Shown: piece by piece, positions 43,901 to 56,315 of the stretch
Layout: the number at the start of each line of letters is the position of its first letter
Position numbering within the stretch: position 1 is the first letter of the stretch
Assembly: GCF_963082655.1 (NCBI RefSeq)
Contig: NC_081554.1
Location: 128,780,962 to 128,844,961, forward strand
Direction: 5' to 3'
Length of the DNA stretch: 64,000 bases
Source: Stomoxys calcitrans
Lineage: Eukaryota; Arthropoda; Insecta; Diptera; Muscidae
Program-made: the position numbers and the translations under genes
The notes under the pieces: generated by a model
What the model was told of the DNA's origin: nothing
Seen by the model: the letters and a program-made list of their open reading frames with translations, nothing else
Database searches by the model: none

Positions 43901-45221
43901 TTATACCCACCACCGAAGGATGGGGGTATATTCATTTTGTTATTCCGTTTGAAACACATCCATTTCCGACCCTATAAAGTATATATATTCTTGATCAACG
44001 TAAAAATCTAAGACGATCTAGACATGTCCGCATGTCTATCCGTCTGTCTGTTGAAATCACGCTATAGTCTTCAAAAATAGAGATATTGTGCTGAAATTTC
44101 GCACAGATTCTTTTTTTGTCCGTAAGCAGGTTAAGTTCGAAGATGGGCAATATCGGACTATATCTTCATATAGCCCCCATATAGACCGATCGGCCGATTT
44201 AGGGTCTAAGGCCCATAACATCCACATTTATTATCCGATTTTGATTAAATTTGGTATAGTGAGTTGTGTTAGGTCCTTCGACATCCTCTGTCAGTTTGGC
44301 CCAGATCGGTTCAGATTTGGATATAGCTGCCATATAGACCCATCTTCCGATTTAGGGTCTTAGGCCCATAAAAGCCGCATTTATTATCCGATTTTGCTGA
44401 AATTCGGGACAGTGAGTTGTGTTAGGCCCTTTGGCATCCTTCGTTAATTTGGCTCAGATCGGTTCAGATTTGGATATAGCTGCCATATAGACCGATCGGT
44501 AGATTCAGGGTCTTAGGCCCATAACAGTCACGTTTATTATCCGATTTTGCTGAAATTGGGGACAGTGAGTTGTGTTAGGCTCTTCGATAGCCTTCACCAA
44601 TTTGGCTCAGATCGGTTCAGATTTGGATATAGCTGCCCTATAGACCGATCCTCCGAATTAGGGTCTTAGGCCAATAAAAACCACATTTATTATCCGATTT
44701 TGCTGAAATTTGGGACAGTGAATTGTGTTAGGCCCTTTGATATCCCTCATCAATTTGGTGCAGATCGGTCGATCTGTCGATTTCAGGTTTTCGACCCATA
44801 AAAGGCGCATTTATTGTCCGATGTCGCCTAAATTTGGGACAGTGAGTTAAGTTAAGCCCCTCGACATAATTCTGCAATTTGGCACAGATCGGTTAAGATT
44901 TGAATATAGCTGCCATATAGACCGATCTCTCTATTTAAGGTTTTGGGTCCATAAAAGGCGCATTTATAATCCGAATTCACTGAAATATGACACAGTGACT
45001 TATGTTAGGCTTTTCGAAATCGGTGTCGTATGTAGCTCAGATCGATTTATTTTTAGATAAAGCTACTTAAAAGACCAATATTTTGTTAAACACAATTGAA
45101 CAATGACTTGTACTTATAAGTATTTGGTCCAAATCGGAACATATTTGGTATAACTGCTATGGGACAAAAGGTATAAAATTTTCACCGGATTTTGATGAAA
45201 CTTAACGCCTTTTTACTTGTT
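43901..45221 (+). repeat. Helentron-like A element, 3' hairpin deleted
   Basis: Head, core, GTCY-like region and about seven units. At the end the sequence passes from ACCGGATTTTGATGAAA directly to CTTAACGCCTTTTTACTT, so the pre-terminal segment and the GTTCGGCCCGGCCGAAC palindrome are missing. Confidence 0.92.
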
Positions 45222-45227
45222 CTTCTC

Positions 45228-45580
45228 TCAAATACCTCTTATAGGGGTGGGGTGGACCCAAAGACTTGATAAATATGTCCAATATGGGGGTTTTTTGGGG
45301 GTGGGGTGACCCACGAAACATTTAGTCCCACAACTGTATATCAGATTCGTTTTCTACTCTTAAATACCTTAAATTTGGCAGGTTTTGTTGGTGGACTGCT
45401 CTACTAGGCACCCCACCCCAGATTTTGAAACAAAATTCTTGTTTTTAGGTTACCAAAAGTGTGCAAGTAAAATTTCGGTAAAATTATCCTACCCATATCC
45501 GAGATCTGGTGTTTTGTAAAAAGTATTGTAGAATAAGGGAGATTTACGTCGCAATTTTTTGAAACAATCACGATTTAATC
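45228..45580 (-). repeat. D-family Helitron-like fragment, minus orientation
   Basis: Reads as the reverse complement of D units (TCTCAAATACCTCTTATAGG, GGTGGGGTGACCCACG, TCAGATTCGTTTTCTACTCT) with a degenerate flank to about 45.58 kb. It lacks both ends. Confidence 0.65.
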
Positions 45581-45591
45581 GAGGGATTACT

Positions 45592-45700
45592 GTACTAATT
45601 TCGTCTATAACACCCCGAAATAAGACCCCATAAATATTCTTGATCGTCATGACATTTTGCATCGATCTAGCCATGACAGTCCGTTCGTCGGTGCAGGGTG
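45592..45700 (+). repeat. Helentron-like B 5' fragment
   Basis: ACTAATTTCGTCTATAACAC and CCCCATAAATATTCTTGATC, then CATCGATCTAGCCATGACAG and a short GTCY-like stretch. It stops where LINE-2 sequence begins. Confidence 0.75.
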
Positions 45701-45709
45701 GTCTCCCCT

Positions 45710-46000
45710 TCACTTAGACATGCTGCTTGTGTCTTAGCAATTCGTTGGATGTCCTACTCCTTATCATGGTATCCACAATATGTTCCGTGGTTGTGAGTAG
45801 AAAGGATGTTAGGGTTAGAGGTCCATAGGATTTGGTGTCGCATGCCTTGCTTTTCCGGGCTTGGGTGTACATACCACCATTGTATTCAGCCAGGCTTTCT
45901 GGTAAGCCAGGTAAACTGTCTTCTTCTGTAGTAACACCCGAATATATTCGTCTAGGTCCTTGTGACTTAAATGGTTGAAAGCTAATCATGTTTCCGTTAA
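45710..46000 (-). pseudogene. LINE-2 family RT fingers fragment
   Basis: Minus frame 45714-46004 contains EHIVDTMIRSRTSNELLRHK and QHV, matching ERIVDTMIKTMTSSELLKYK at 27.78 kb. Upstream text (AYQKAWLNTMVVC) corresponds to the pre-palm region. It is broken. Confidence 0.75.
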
Positions 46001-46749
46001 GCATAAATTCCGCGTTGATGAGCCCTCGACGTCACTGTTTCAAGATATAAACTTGCATCCTCCTTTCATGCGCAACACATCTGGCATCTTTGTGACAAAC
46101 TCTTGTCTGTTCACTATGCACCCCACACAATTGACGCTAATACGTGCCCATAATTTCAATTGTTCAGATTTTTGGTTTGACTGTGGTAATTTTAATGCTG
46201 GTGGTCGTCGAGTTGCTGGTGCTGATGGCGGCATTTATTTGCGCTTTTAAGTTCTGGTCAGATTTCATTTTATTTCAATTTGTGTTCGCTTTGGTTTGAT
46301 ATGGTCGGGTGCGAGGCTTCGATACACTCTCATTACCACCATAATAAATATTTGATTTGTTTTTGTTTAGGTTCTGCAAAAGCTCAACCACCAAATCGTT
46401 TAAAAAAATATCGGTTGTAAATTTCATTTAATATTTGTTGTTGTTATTTTATAATTTGTTGTTGTTATTTTACAAAAACAACACTGGATTTAACAGAAAT
46501 GCGAACATTCATTGATACAATAAACAAAACAAAAAAAAAAAACACATTCTGCTAATTTGCATGTTCAAATAACCACACAATAACCAATTTTCAATTATTG
46601 CCATTTTAGTCTGAAATATGCACCCAAAATAAAAAAAAAATAATGTGCAAATTTGAGTTTTAGTGCTTTCTGGTTCTTTTGGCTTAGTTATTGAGGTTTA
46701 GCATTTGAAAATATGGTAAGTTATGGTTTATACTATTTTATAATAACTT
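46001..46749. other. Unassigned region, possibly LINE-2 5' flank
   Basis: A minus frame (46040-46234) reads SEQLKLWARISVNCVGCIVN and RQEFVTKMPDVLRMKGGCKF, which is coding-like but not recognised. The rest, to 46749, is AT-rich with TTGTTGTTATTTTA repeated twice near 46.44 kb. Confidence 0.35.
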
Positions 46750-47003
46750 AAAAAAAAGCGATAAGTTCGGCCGGGCCGAATCTTATACACCCATGACCTC
46801 TTGCATGAGGTGTTACGATTTCCAATAACTGTGCTGAGTATAGCGCAAATCGGTACATAACCTTATTTAGCTGCCATATAAACCGATCTGGGATCTTGAA
46901 TTCTTGAACCTCTGGAGGGCGCAATTTTGCAGAACTTTTCTACAACTGCTTCTTCGATGACCTTCAACATACGTGTCTAGACTAAGCACGCTCTTACTTG
47001 TTT
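46750..47003. repeat. Tail-to-tail composite of family B (3' ends on both sides)
   Basis: The left edge is an inverted 3' end (AAGCGATAAGTTCGGCCG, GGCCGAATCTTATACACCC). The body has one plus-orientation B unit (TAGCTGCCATATAAACCGAT), and the right edge is AAGCACGCTCTTACTTGTTT. No 5' head. It directly touches the A element at 47006. Confidence 0.8.
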
Positions 47004-47005
47004 TT

Positions 47006-48323
47006 TTATACCCACCACCGAAGGATGGGGGTATATTTTTGTCATTCCGTTTGCAACACATCAAAATATCCATTTCCGACCCTATAAAGTATATATATTC
47101 TTGATCAGCGTAAAAATCTAAGACGATCTAGACATGTCCGTCCGTCTGTCCGTCTGTCTGTTGAAATCACGCTATAGTCTTTAAAAATAGAGATATTGAG
47201 CTGAAATTTTGCACAGATTCTTTTTTTGTCCATAAGCAGGTTAAGTTCGAAGGTGGGCTATATCGGACTTTATCTTGATATAGCCCCCATATAGACCGAT
47301 CCGCCGATTTAGGGTCTTAGGCCCATAAAAGCCACATTTATTATCCGATTTTGCTGAAATTTGGGACAGTGAGTTGTGCTGTGCCCTTCGACATCCTTCG
47401 TCAATTTGGCCCAGATCGGTCAAGTTTTGAATATAGCTGCCATATAGACCGATCCTCCGATTTAGGGTCTTAGACCCATAAAAGCCACACTTATTATCCG
47501 ATTTTGCTGAAATTTGGGACAGTGATTTGTCTTACGCCCTTCGACATCCTTCGCCAATTTGGCCCAGATCGGTCCAGATTTGGATATTGCTGCCATATAG
47601 ACCGATCCTCCGATTTAGGGTCTTGGGCCCATAAAAGCCACATTTATTATCCGATTTCGCTGAAATTTGGGACAGTGAGTTGTCTTAGGCCCTTCGACTT
47701 CCTTCGTTAAATTGACCCAGATCGGTTCAGATTTGGATATAGCTGCCATATAGACCGATCCTCCGATTAAGGGTCTTAGGCCCACAAAAGCCACATTTAT
47801 TATCCGATTTTGATGAAGTTCGGGACAGTGAATTGTCCCGTCTTCATTCCCGTCGACATTCTTCGTTAATTTGGCCCAGATCAGTCCAGATTTCCATATA
47901 GCTGCCATATAGACCGATCTCTCGATTAAAGGTTTAGGCATTTAGGCATAAAAGAGGCATTTATTGTCCGATTTCGCCGAAATTTGGGACAGTGCTTTGT
48001 GTTAGGCTTTTCGACATGTTTATGCAACTTGGCCCAAATCGCTTCAAATTTGGATATAGCTGCCATGTAGACCAATATCTCGATTTAAAGTTTTGGCCCC
48101 ATAAAAGGCGCATTTATAATCCGATTTCACTGAAATTTGACACAGCGACTTATGTTCGGTTTTTCGACATCCGTGTCGTATATAGTTCAGATCGGTATGA
48201 GGCATATGAGTATAAGGTATGAAATTTTCACCGAATTTTGATGAAAGATGGTTTACATATATACCCGAGGTGGTGGGTATCCAAAGTTCGGCCCGGCCGA
48301 ACTTAACGCCTTTTTACTTGTTT
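47006..48323 (+). repeat. Helentron-like A element, full length, reference copy
   Basis: Head TTATACCCACCACCGAAGG, core, GTCCGTCCGTCTGTCCGTC (47136-47160), about six units with start points at 47291, 47444, 47597 and 47750 (a 153-bp period). Then TATACCCGAGGTGGTGGG, palindrome GTTCGGCCCGGCCGAAC and CCTTTTTACTTGTTT. Confidence 0.95.
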
Positions 48324-48404
48324 TTCTTTCAATTTCAATAACATTTTTGTGAAGAAATTATTGAAGGTTTTTTTGTTTGCATCAATAACGTCTTATATAT
48401 AAAA

Positions 48405-49685
48405 ACCATAAGGAAAGGCAAAAGTTGAGCGGAGCCGGTTATATAAGCCTACACCACCTCGTGTAAATAGTACTTTTTGTATTTAGAACTAATCACGAAA
48501 TCTAGTCAGACTTTAATTTGGATACCTATTGCAATATCAAATAGAACCTTGTAAGATTTTCCGACGATAGGACAACAAATTTGGATTTCCACATCCTTTA
48601 AAGGCCATATCGGATAAGAGATTATATGGAAGTTATATCGAAACCTGTGCCAATTTTGTAAAGATGTGACCAAAATTGTGGTTTTTTCTGCCTTAAAAGT
48701 CCATATCGGAAGAAATATATACATTGTATCTATGTCTAAATCAGGACCGATTTTAATGATATTTGCGCACGAATTGGAACTTCAAACAAAATATCTCAGG
48801 CAAAACCATACGAAAATTGTGGGTTTTACAGGCTAAAGTCCATTTCGGATGAGAGATATATCTGGGACCTATATCTAAATCTAAACCGAATTTTATGAAA
48901 TTTTGCACAGGTATTAAGACGTCAAATAAAACACCTCGAACAACATCTTGTTAAGATCGGACTAAAATAGTGGCTTCTACAGCCTCTACCATATCGAACA
49001 AAAGATTTATATGGGAGCAATGTCGTAATCTAGACCAATTTATATGGAACTTTGCACTCCCAAATGTTGTTGAAATCGGGCCAAAATTGTGTCCACTACA
49101 GCCTTTAAAGACCAAATCGGATGAAAGATATATATGCGAGGTATATCTAAATCTGAACCGATTTTTCTGAAATTTTTAGTAATGATCGGACCAAAATTGT
49201 AGGTGCTACAGTCTTTAAACTCCCTATCGGATAAAAGATATATATGGGTGCTATATCTAAATTTGCACCGGATTTTATGAAATTTAGCAGTCATATTGAA
49301 ACTTTAAAGAAAACACTTCGTGCAAAATTTTGTAAGGATCCGACCAAAATTGCGGCTGCTTTAGCCATAAACTTCCATATCGGATGAAAGTTATATATGG
49401 GAGATGTATCTAAATCTTGACCGATTTTGACGAAATTTTGCACACATATGAAAACGTTGGATAAAACACCCCATTCCAAATTTTGTGGCTTCTACAGCCT
49501 TAAAAGGCCATATCGGATGGAAGATATATATGGGAACTATATCTAAATCGGAACCGATTTTTCTCAAAATAGCGTTTGTCCTTGGGCCTGAAAGGAGACT
49601 TGTGCAAAATTTCATGACAATCGGACGATAAATGCGACCTGTAACTTGATCACAAAAATAGATGGACAGACAGACGCTATGTCCG
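48405..49685 (-). repeat. Helentron-like C element, minus orientation
   Basis: 3' end at the left (AAGGAAAGGCAAAAGTTGAG, AGCCGGTTATATAAGCC), then C units of GGATGAAAGATATATATGGG and CCAAAATTGTG, and a GGACAGACAGACG tract at about 49660. The 5' head is replaced by the start of a D element. Confidence 0.85.
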
Positions 49686-49689
49686 TCTG

Positions 49690-52600
49690 TCTGTCCAGAC
49701 GGAAGTTTGTTTGTCTGTTCCGTATAGACTCAAAACCGGGTGAATCGATTTTCATGAAATTTTCATCCCGTAGTGGTAATAGGGTACTACATTTTTTGAT
49801 ATCTTAATGGAAGACGGACCCTCCCCCTTACCCATATTTTCAGAAATTCCAGATCTCAAAGATGGTAACCTAAAAACAAAAATTTGGTATTCAAATTTTT
49901 GATGGGGTACCTAGGGGGACGCGCCACCCCAAAACCATCCACATATATATATAGACCTATCATGACAATATGGGGCTCAAATTAATGGTATTTAAGAGTA
50001 GAATACGAATCTGATACCAAAAAATGTGGGACCAAGTGTTTGGGGGACCGCTCCAACACCCAAAACTCCCTTAAATCGGTCATATTTACCGACCATGGCA
50101 ATATGGGACTCAACTGGAAGGTATTTACGAGTACAATACGAATATGATATCAAAATGTGCTACCAGGTGTTGGGAGGGGCCGCCCCTTTCTAATAACATT
50201 CCCAAACAGGACTTATATTTTGACCATCGCAATATGGAGCTCAAATAGATGGTATTTGAATGTAGGATACGAATATGATAACCAAATGTGGAACCAAGTG
50301 TTTTGGGGGCCGCACCTCCCCCAAAACAGCCCCCAAAGAGCACAAATTTACGAGAATAGCAATATGGGGCTCAAATGAAAGGTCTTTGAAAGAACTGAAC
50401 GAATCTGATATCAATATTCGGGAAAAAGTTTCTATGGGGCCAACCCACCTCATAACACCTCCCAAAGTATAAGAAATATTTTAGAGTAGAATACGAAGCT
50501 GATATATATTTTCAGAGAAAGACACTGAATGGCCGCCCCATCCCCCAAGACACCCCCAAACTGAAATGTTTGCCGACTTTGCAAATATGGGGCGCAAATG
50601 AAATGTATTTTAGAGTAGACCACGAACCTGATTTAAACATTCGGGACCAACTGTCTAGGGGACGTCCTACCCCCATAACATCCCTCGAAAAATACGTATT
50701 TGCTCACCATGGCAATTTGGATCTTAAAGAGAGTGGAGCGTACATATTTGCTGACATTTGCAATAAGGGGTTTAAATGAAAAGTATTTGAGATTAGAAAA
50801 CGAACTTGATATCGAACTTCGAGTTCAAGGGCAATATGGGTTTCAATTAAATCATATTTGAGAGTAGAGATTTATGATTTATTTTCAGGGCTAAGTGTTT
50901 GGGGGACTACCCCAAAGCACACCAAAATCTGACATATTTACCGACCAGGTCAATATTGGGCTCAAATGAAAAGTATTGGGGAGTAGAGCACGAAATTGAT
51001 ATCCATTTTCGGGAACACTATTCTGAGGGTCTACCCCTTCCAAAAATAACAAAAAACAAGTAAAAAGGCGTTAAGTTCGGCCGGGCCGAACTTTGGATAC
51101 CCACCACCTCGGGTATATATGTGAACCACCTATCGTCAAAATCCAGTGAAAAATGCATACCTTATGCCCCATAGCAGCTATATAGACATATCATCCGATT
51201 TAGACCAAATGCTTATAAGTACAAGTCATTGTTCAATCAAGAGATCGGTCTATATGGCAGCTATATCCAAATGTGGACCGATCTGAGGCAAACAGAAGAC
51301 AAATATCGAAGGGCCCAACACAACTCACTGTCCCAAATTTCGGCGACATTGGACATTAAGTGCGCATTTTATGGGTCCAAAACCTTAAATCGAGAGTTCG
51401 GTCTATATGGCAGCTATATCCAAATCTGAACCGATCAGGGCCAAATAGAAGTAAGATGTCAAAGGGCCTAAGTAAGATGTCAGCAAAATCGGATAATAAA
51501 TGTGGCTTTTATGGGCCCAAGACCCTAAATCAGAGGATCGGTATATATGGCAACTATATCCAAATCTGGACCCATCTGAACCAAATTTACGAAGGATGTC
51601 GAAGGGCTTAACGCAACCCACTGTCCAAAGACCCTAAATCGAATGATCGGTCTATATGGCAGCTATATTCAAATCTGGACCGATCTGGTCCAAATTAACG
51701 AAGGATGCCAAAGGGCCTAACACAACTCACTGTCCCGAATTTCAGCAAAATCGGATAATAAATGTGGCTTTTATGGGCCCAAGACCCTAAATCGGAAGAT
51801 CGGTATATATGGCAACTATGTCCAAATCTGAACCGATCTGAACCACATTGACGAAGGATGTCGAAGGGCTCAACGCAATTCACTGTCTCAAATTTCAGCA
51901 AAATCGGATAATAAATGTGGCTTTTATGGGCCCAAGACCCTAAATCGGAGGATCGGTCTATATGGCAGCTATATCCAAATCTGAACCGATCTGAACCACA
52001 TTGACGAAGGATGTTGGGGGGCCTAACACAACTCACTGTCTCAAATTTCAGCAAAATCGGATAATAAATGTGGCTTTTATTGGCCTAAGACCCTTAATCG
52101 GCGGATCGGTCTATATGGGGGCTATATCAAGATATAGTCCGATATAGCCCATCTTCGAACTTAACCTGCTTATGGACAAAAAAAGAATCTGTGCAATCTC
52201 AATATCTCTATTTTTAAAGACTGTAGTGTGATTTCAACAGACAGACGGGCAGACGGATGGACATGTCTAGATCGTCTTAGATTTTTACGCTGATTAAGAA
52301 TATATATACTTTATAGGTTCGGAAATGGATATTTCGATGTGTTGCAAACGGAATGACAAAATGAATATACCCCCATCCTTCGGTGGTGGGTATAAAAACA
52401 ATTTATTGTGGTGCAATTTATTTATTGACCATTGCAATAAGGGGCTCAAGTAAAGGTTATTGGGACCATGTATTTGGGGCACCGCCCCTTTCCCAACTGA
52501 ACAAATTTACCGACCAAATGAAAAATATTTCAGATAAGAAAACGAATATGATAACCAATTTGGGGCCAAGTGTTTGGGGTACGCCTCATCCCATAAACTT

Positions 52601-52720
52601 CCCTCTAACCAATGGCAATATGGGGTAAAAATAAATTTGAGAGAAGAGCACGATGCGCATATTTTTTTCAGGGCCAAGTGCCTAGGGACCAACTCACCCC
52701 GAAAACACCCATAAATCGGA
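49690..52720 (+). repeat. D-family Helitron-like element, split by an A element
   Basis: D head (TTTGTTTGTCTGTTCCGTAT, AGACTCAAAACCGGG) and units run to 51053, resume at 52395 (TTGACCATTGCAATAAGGGG) and stop at about 52720, where LINE-1 sequence begins. The CTAG end is absent. The A element at 51054-52394 was clearly inserted later. Confidence 0.8.
51054..52394 (-). repeat. Helentron-like A element, minus orientation, nested in D
   Basis: Full length: AAACAAGTAAAAAGGCG, palindrome, about six units, core and head GGTGGTGGGTATAA. Open frames inside, such as 51695-52054, come from the tandem units. Confidence 0.93.
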
Positions 52721-52721
52721 C

Positions 52722-54110
52722 AAACATATTATCAAAGAAATGAGAATCTAAAGTGGGACTCTTTCTGTCTGTCAGTGTCAGACACCCACATAGAAGGTGT
52801 TGTATAGTCTCTTTTTCTTCGATGTCTTCGCAGCTTCTGCAAAAAGCGTTACTGACAATCTTCAGGCTGTCAGCATGTTTTCCGATTAGACAGTGACCTG
52901 TCATGACTGACACATTGTTTGAGACGTTTGTCTTAGCCAGTGACAACAAAGCGGTAGACCTCTTCAAGTACAGATTAGGCCACATAATTTTGAAATGCTC
53001 ACATCCCCCTCTTTCTGACCATTTATCATTCGTTGTCCTTTGGGCCTGGTCCTGTACCCACAGATTCCAGTTTCCCTGGAATGTGTAAGGTAGTTCCTAG
53101 TCTTGCAAACTCGTCCGCTTTACAATTCCCAGGGATATCTTTGTGTTCCGGCACCCAAAACAGGGGAATTTTGAATTGTTCAGCCATCGCGTTGGGAGAT
53201 CTGCGGTCGACGGCGGTTTTTGTGTTCTGAAATACGTTCTCCAGGGATTTGATGGCTGCCTGGCCGTTATTATATCTTAGCCATTCCACCACTTCTTCGC
53301 TTCGTAAGCCTCACGGCAGTGGTTGCAGCAATTTGTCTAGCCACAATGTCCGGAGGCGTTATATGTAGAGTTCAATTCAATGCATCAGAATGTATCGTCC
53401 TCAGTGTGGCTGTGATGCACAAACAAGCTATCCCTTGGATCTGGTTGAATATAGAACCGTAGGTGGACTTTTCAAGCGCCGTCCACCAGACCACAACACC
53501 ATATAGCAATATAGGTCTGACAACTGCAGTATATACCCAATGTATGACACGCGGTCTAAACCCCTAACTTTTGCCAATGGCTCTCTTGCCCTTTTCAAAA
53601 TGTTCGATTTGAAGTCCAATTTCCTGTAAAGCAAAGCACCCATGTATTTTGCTCTTTCTGTAAATGGAACATTCTCTACTCCCAAGGAGACAGGTGCCAC
53701 TCTAGGTAACTTGTATCTCCTACTGAAAAGAACACTTCGCTGTTGCACGTAGAACTTTCTGAAGCATATATCTTAGAGTGCTGGGAAACTTCCCCTAACC
53801 TCAATTTCCACAGCATACGCGACCACTTTACGCCTTTTTCTTCCATAGACCATAAAATATTTTTAATGGCTATATTACAAAGTAGCGGAGACAGTGCACC
53901 TCCTTCAAGAGTTCCTCTGCTGACCCATCTTTTTAGATCCACAGATCCCGAGCCTGCCGTAATGCATCTTTTGGTAAGTAAGTTATTAGTAAACATTCTT
54001 ACTGTAGGGTTGTTGCCTAGAAACTCCAACTCCTTCACGATTGACGTCGGTTTTACATTATTGAAAGCACCTTTGTATATTCTTTGACAGCGTGGAATAT
54101 GCGATCTTAA
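52722..54110 (-). pseudogene. LINE-1 family copy, RT, RNase H and C-terminus, decayed
   Basis: Minus-strand. From the left (C-terminus): FCRSCEDIEEKETIQHLLCG, a CX2C..H..C zinc-knuckle-like motif (52.8 kb), then RNase H (about 53.03-53.3 kb: NGQAAIKSLENVF, FWVPEHKDIPGNCKADEFAR), thumb (VLFSRRYKLPRVAPVSLG and the FTERAKYMGALLYRKLDF block, about 53.6-53.7 kb), and RT with VSRGTLEGGALSPLLCNIAI and LLTKRCITAGSGSVDLKRW (53.9-54.0 kb). The YADD motif is lost, and stops occur. It is the best LINE-1 guide for the region after RT. Confidence 0.88.
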
Positions 54111-54159
54111 TAAACAACTATTATAAAATTGTCCAAGCAGGCGAAGTTATGTGTTTGTC

Positions 54160-54505
54160 TAAGCCGGGGAAATTACCCATTTTTTAATCATTGAAGGGAC
54201 CAGTGTTTTAAGCAGTGAAATGCAAATGCATGTTTGCCATGAACACACTATTAAGGAACAGGGGTAAACTTTTCACATAGTAATGAGTTCTGCCCGATTC
54301 AAGTTAGAGCTCAAGGATAATGGACCTATTTTTAATAGCTCTTTGAAGAGAAATTTTTACATGGCATAGTACCTCACAAATGTCGCCGGCATTAGAAGGG
54401 GAAAATTACCGCTCAAAATTTTTTCTGATGATCTCCCCAGGATTTGAGCCTAAGTGTTCAGCGTCATAGGAGGACATGTTAACCTTTGCGCTACTGCGAC
54501 CTTCA
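54160..54505 (-). repeat. tRNA-derived SINE, minus orientation
   Basis: Right end (head): TAACATGTCCTCCTATGACG and GGCTCAAATCC, a degenerate B box (against GGTTCGAATCC). The body matches 37.9-38.2 kb. Left end (tail) includes GCAAATGCATGTTTGCC. Confidence 0.75.
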
Positions 54506-54509
54506 CACT

Positions 54510-54895
54510 CCAGACTATTTAATAGTCGTCATTATATCCCAGTACAAAACCTAAACTTAATGTTATGTTACAGGTGTGGAGAGTAAATCTCTATAGCACT
54601 TCGTTGACTTGCTACCGACTTTACATCGGAGCAATCGCTTAATCAGTATGGCAACCAATTATTTAAAGCTTGGCATTCAACCGCATAAATATTTTAGTCT
54701 CCGTCCCACTTTGACTTCGTGGCGCTGTTGTTTTGTTCACTTGTCACAATGTGACACGCTAATAAATCACTAAACCCCCATATGACAATTGAAACAATGA
54801 AAGTTGTTGTAATTATCATAAGACTATGACAAGTTTCTAACAAATGACTATTTATTAAGAAATTAAAAAGAACCATGCAACACAGTCATTATATG
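54510..54895. other. Unassigned AT-rich sequence
   Basis: A 60-codon frame at 54694-54876 (minus) has a hydrophobic stretch but no supported identity. Confidence 0.45.
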
Positions 54896-54897
54896 TA

Positions 54898-55850
54898 ACA
54901 AGTAAAAGCGTGCTAAGTTCAGCCGGGTCGAATCTTATGTACCCTCCACCATGGTTCGCATTTGTCGAGTTCTTTCCCGGTATCTCTTTTTAAACAAACA
55001 AGGGATAAACCAAAAGATTGCTATGCTAATGGAATTGAATGTTGGAGACCACAGTAGAAGTAGTGTAACATTTCAGCCAAATCGAATTAGAATTGGGCCT
55101 TTTAGGGGCTCAAGAAGTAAAATAGGGAGATCGGTTTATAGGTGAGCTTTATCAGGCTTAAGACGGATTCGGACCATATTTGACACGTATGTTGGTGGTC
55201 ATGGGAGAAGCCGTTGTACAAAATTTCAGCCAAATCGGACAATAATTACGCTCTCTTGAGGCTCATGGTGTCAAGATCTCAGATCGGTTTTTATGGCAGC
55301 TATATCAGGTTATAGACCGATTTGAACCATATTTTGCACAGTTGTTGGAAATCATAACAAAATACGTCAATTGCGCCCTCTAGAGGCTCAAGAAGTCAAG
55401 AATCCAGATCGGTTTATATGACAGCTATGACAGGTTATGGACCGATTTGAACCATAATCGGCACAGTTGTTGGAAATTATACCCAAACACCTCATGCAAA
55501 ATTTCAGCCAAATCGGATTGGAATTGCGTCTTCTTGTGACTCAAGAAGTCAAGATCCCAGATCGGTTTATATGGCAGCTATATCAAAACATGGACCGATA
55601 TGGCCCATTTACAATCCCAACTGACCTACACCAATAAGAAGTATTTGTGCAAAATTTTAAAGGGGATAGCTTTATTCCTTCGAAAGTTAGCGTGCTTTCA
55701 ACAGACAGACGGACGGACATGACTAGATGGACTTAAAACGTCATGACGATCAAGAATATATATACTTTATGGGGTCTTCGACGAATATTTCGAGGAGTTA
55801 CAAACAGTATGACGAAATTAGAATACCCCGATCCTTTGATGGAGGGTATA
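54898..55850 (-). repeat. Helentron-like B element, minus orientation
   Basis: 3' end AACAAGTAAAAGCGTGC and a decayed palindrome (GTTCAGCCGGGTCGAAT), four to five B units, ACAGACAGACGGACGGACAT near 55.71 kb, core, and head ending GATGGAGGGTATA. Confidence 0.9.
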
Positions 55851-55879
55851 AAAACAAATTGAAACAATATATTGTGAGC

Positions 55880-56315
55880 CACATTACACTATGGAACTAG
55901 GGTAAAGATTTATAGTGAATGTATGGTTTATTCTTCCGATATGGCCTATAAGGCTACAGAATCCACAGCTTGTGTGCTAAATTTCATCAATGTCGGTCTA
56001 TATTTAGGTATAGCTTCCATATATATCTTTCATCCGATATGACCTTCTAAGGCTTTAGAATCCACAATTTTGATCCGATCTTTACAGAACGCGTGCAAAT
56101 TTTCATTAAAATCGGTTAAGATTTATATATATTGTTTGGTCCAATCTATACAAAATTTAGCACGACATGTTTTATTTAACGTCCCGATACGTATGCAAAA
56201 TTTTCATAAAAAACCATTTAGATTTAAATATAGTTTCTACATATATCTTTCAACCGAATGGTTTTTTTAGTCTGTAGCTGCCACAATTTCGGTCCGATCT
56301 TTAAAAAATTTTGCA
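55880..56315 (+). repeat. Helentron-like C element, internal units
   Basis: C units (TCTTTCATCCGATATGACC, CAATTTTGATCCGATCTTTA) without head or tail. It is fused directly to LINE-1 at the right. Confidence 0.7.

Noticed and set aside
47291..48070. Regular repeats resembling a CRISPR or host satellite array
   Set aside because: Units of about 153 bp are similar throughout, with no short repeat plus unique spacer pattern, and they sit between defined Helentron-like ends in a eukaryotic sequence.
51695..52054. Long open frames (119 aa, minus) in the A element, and similar ones at 47615-47941, 35051-35368 and 16298-16672
   Set aside because: They repeat the same peptide about every 51 residues (153/3) and follow the tandem DNA units, so they are by-products of a period divisible by three.
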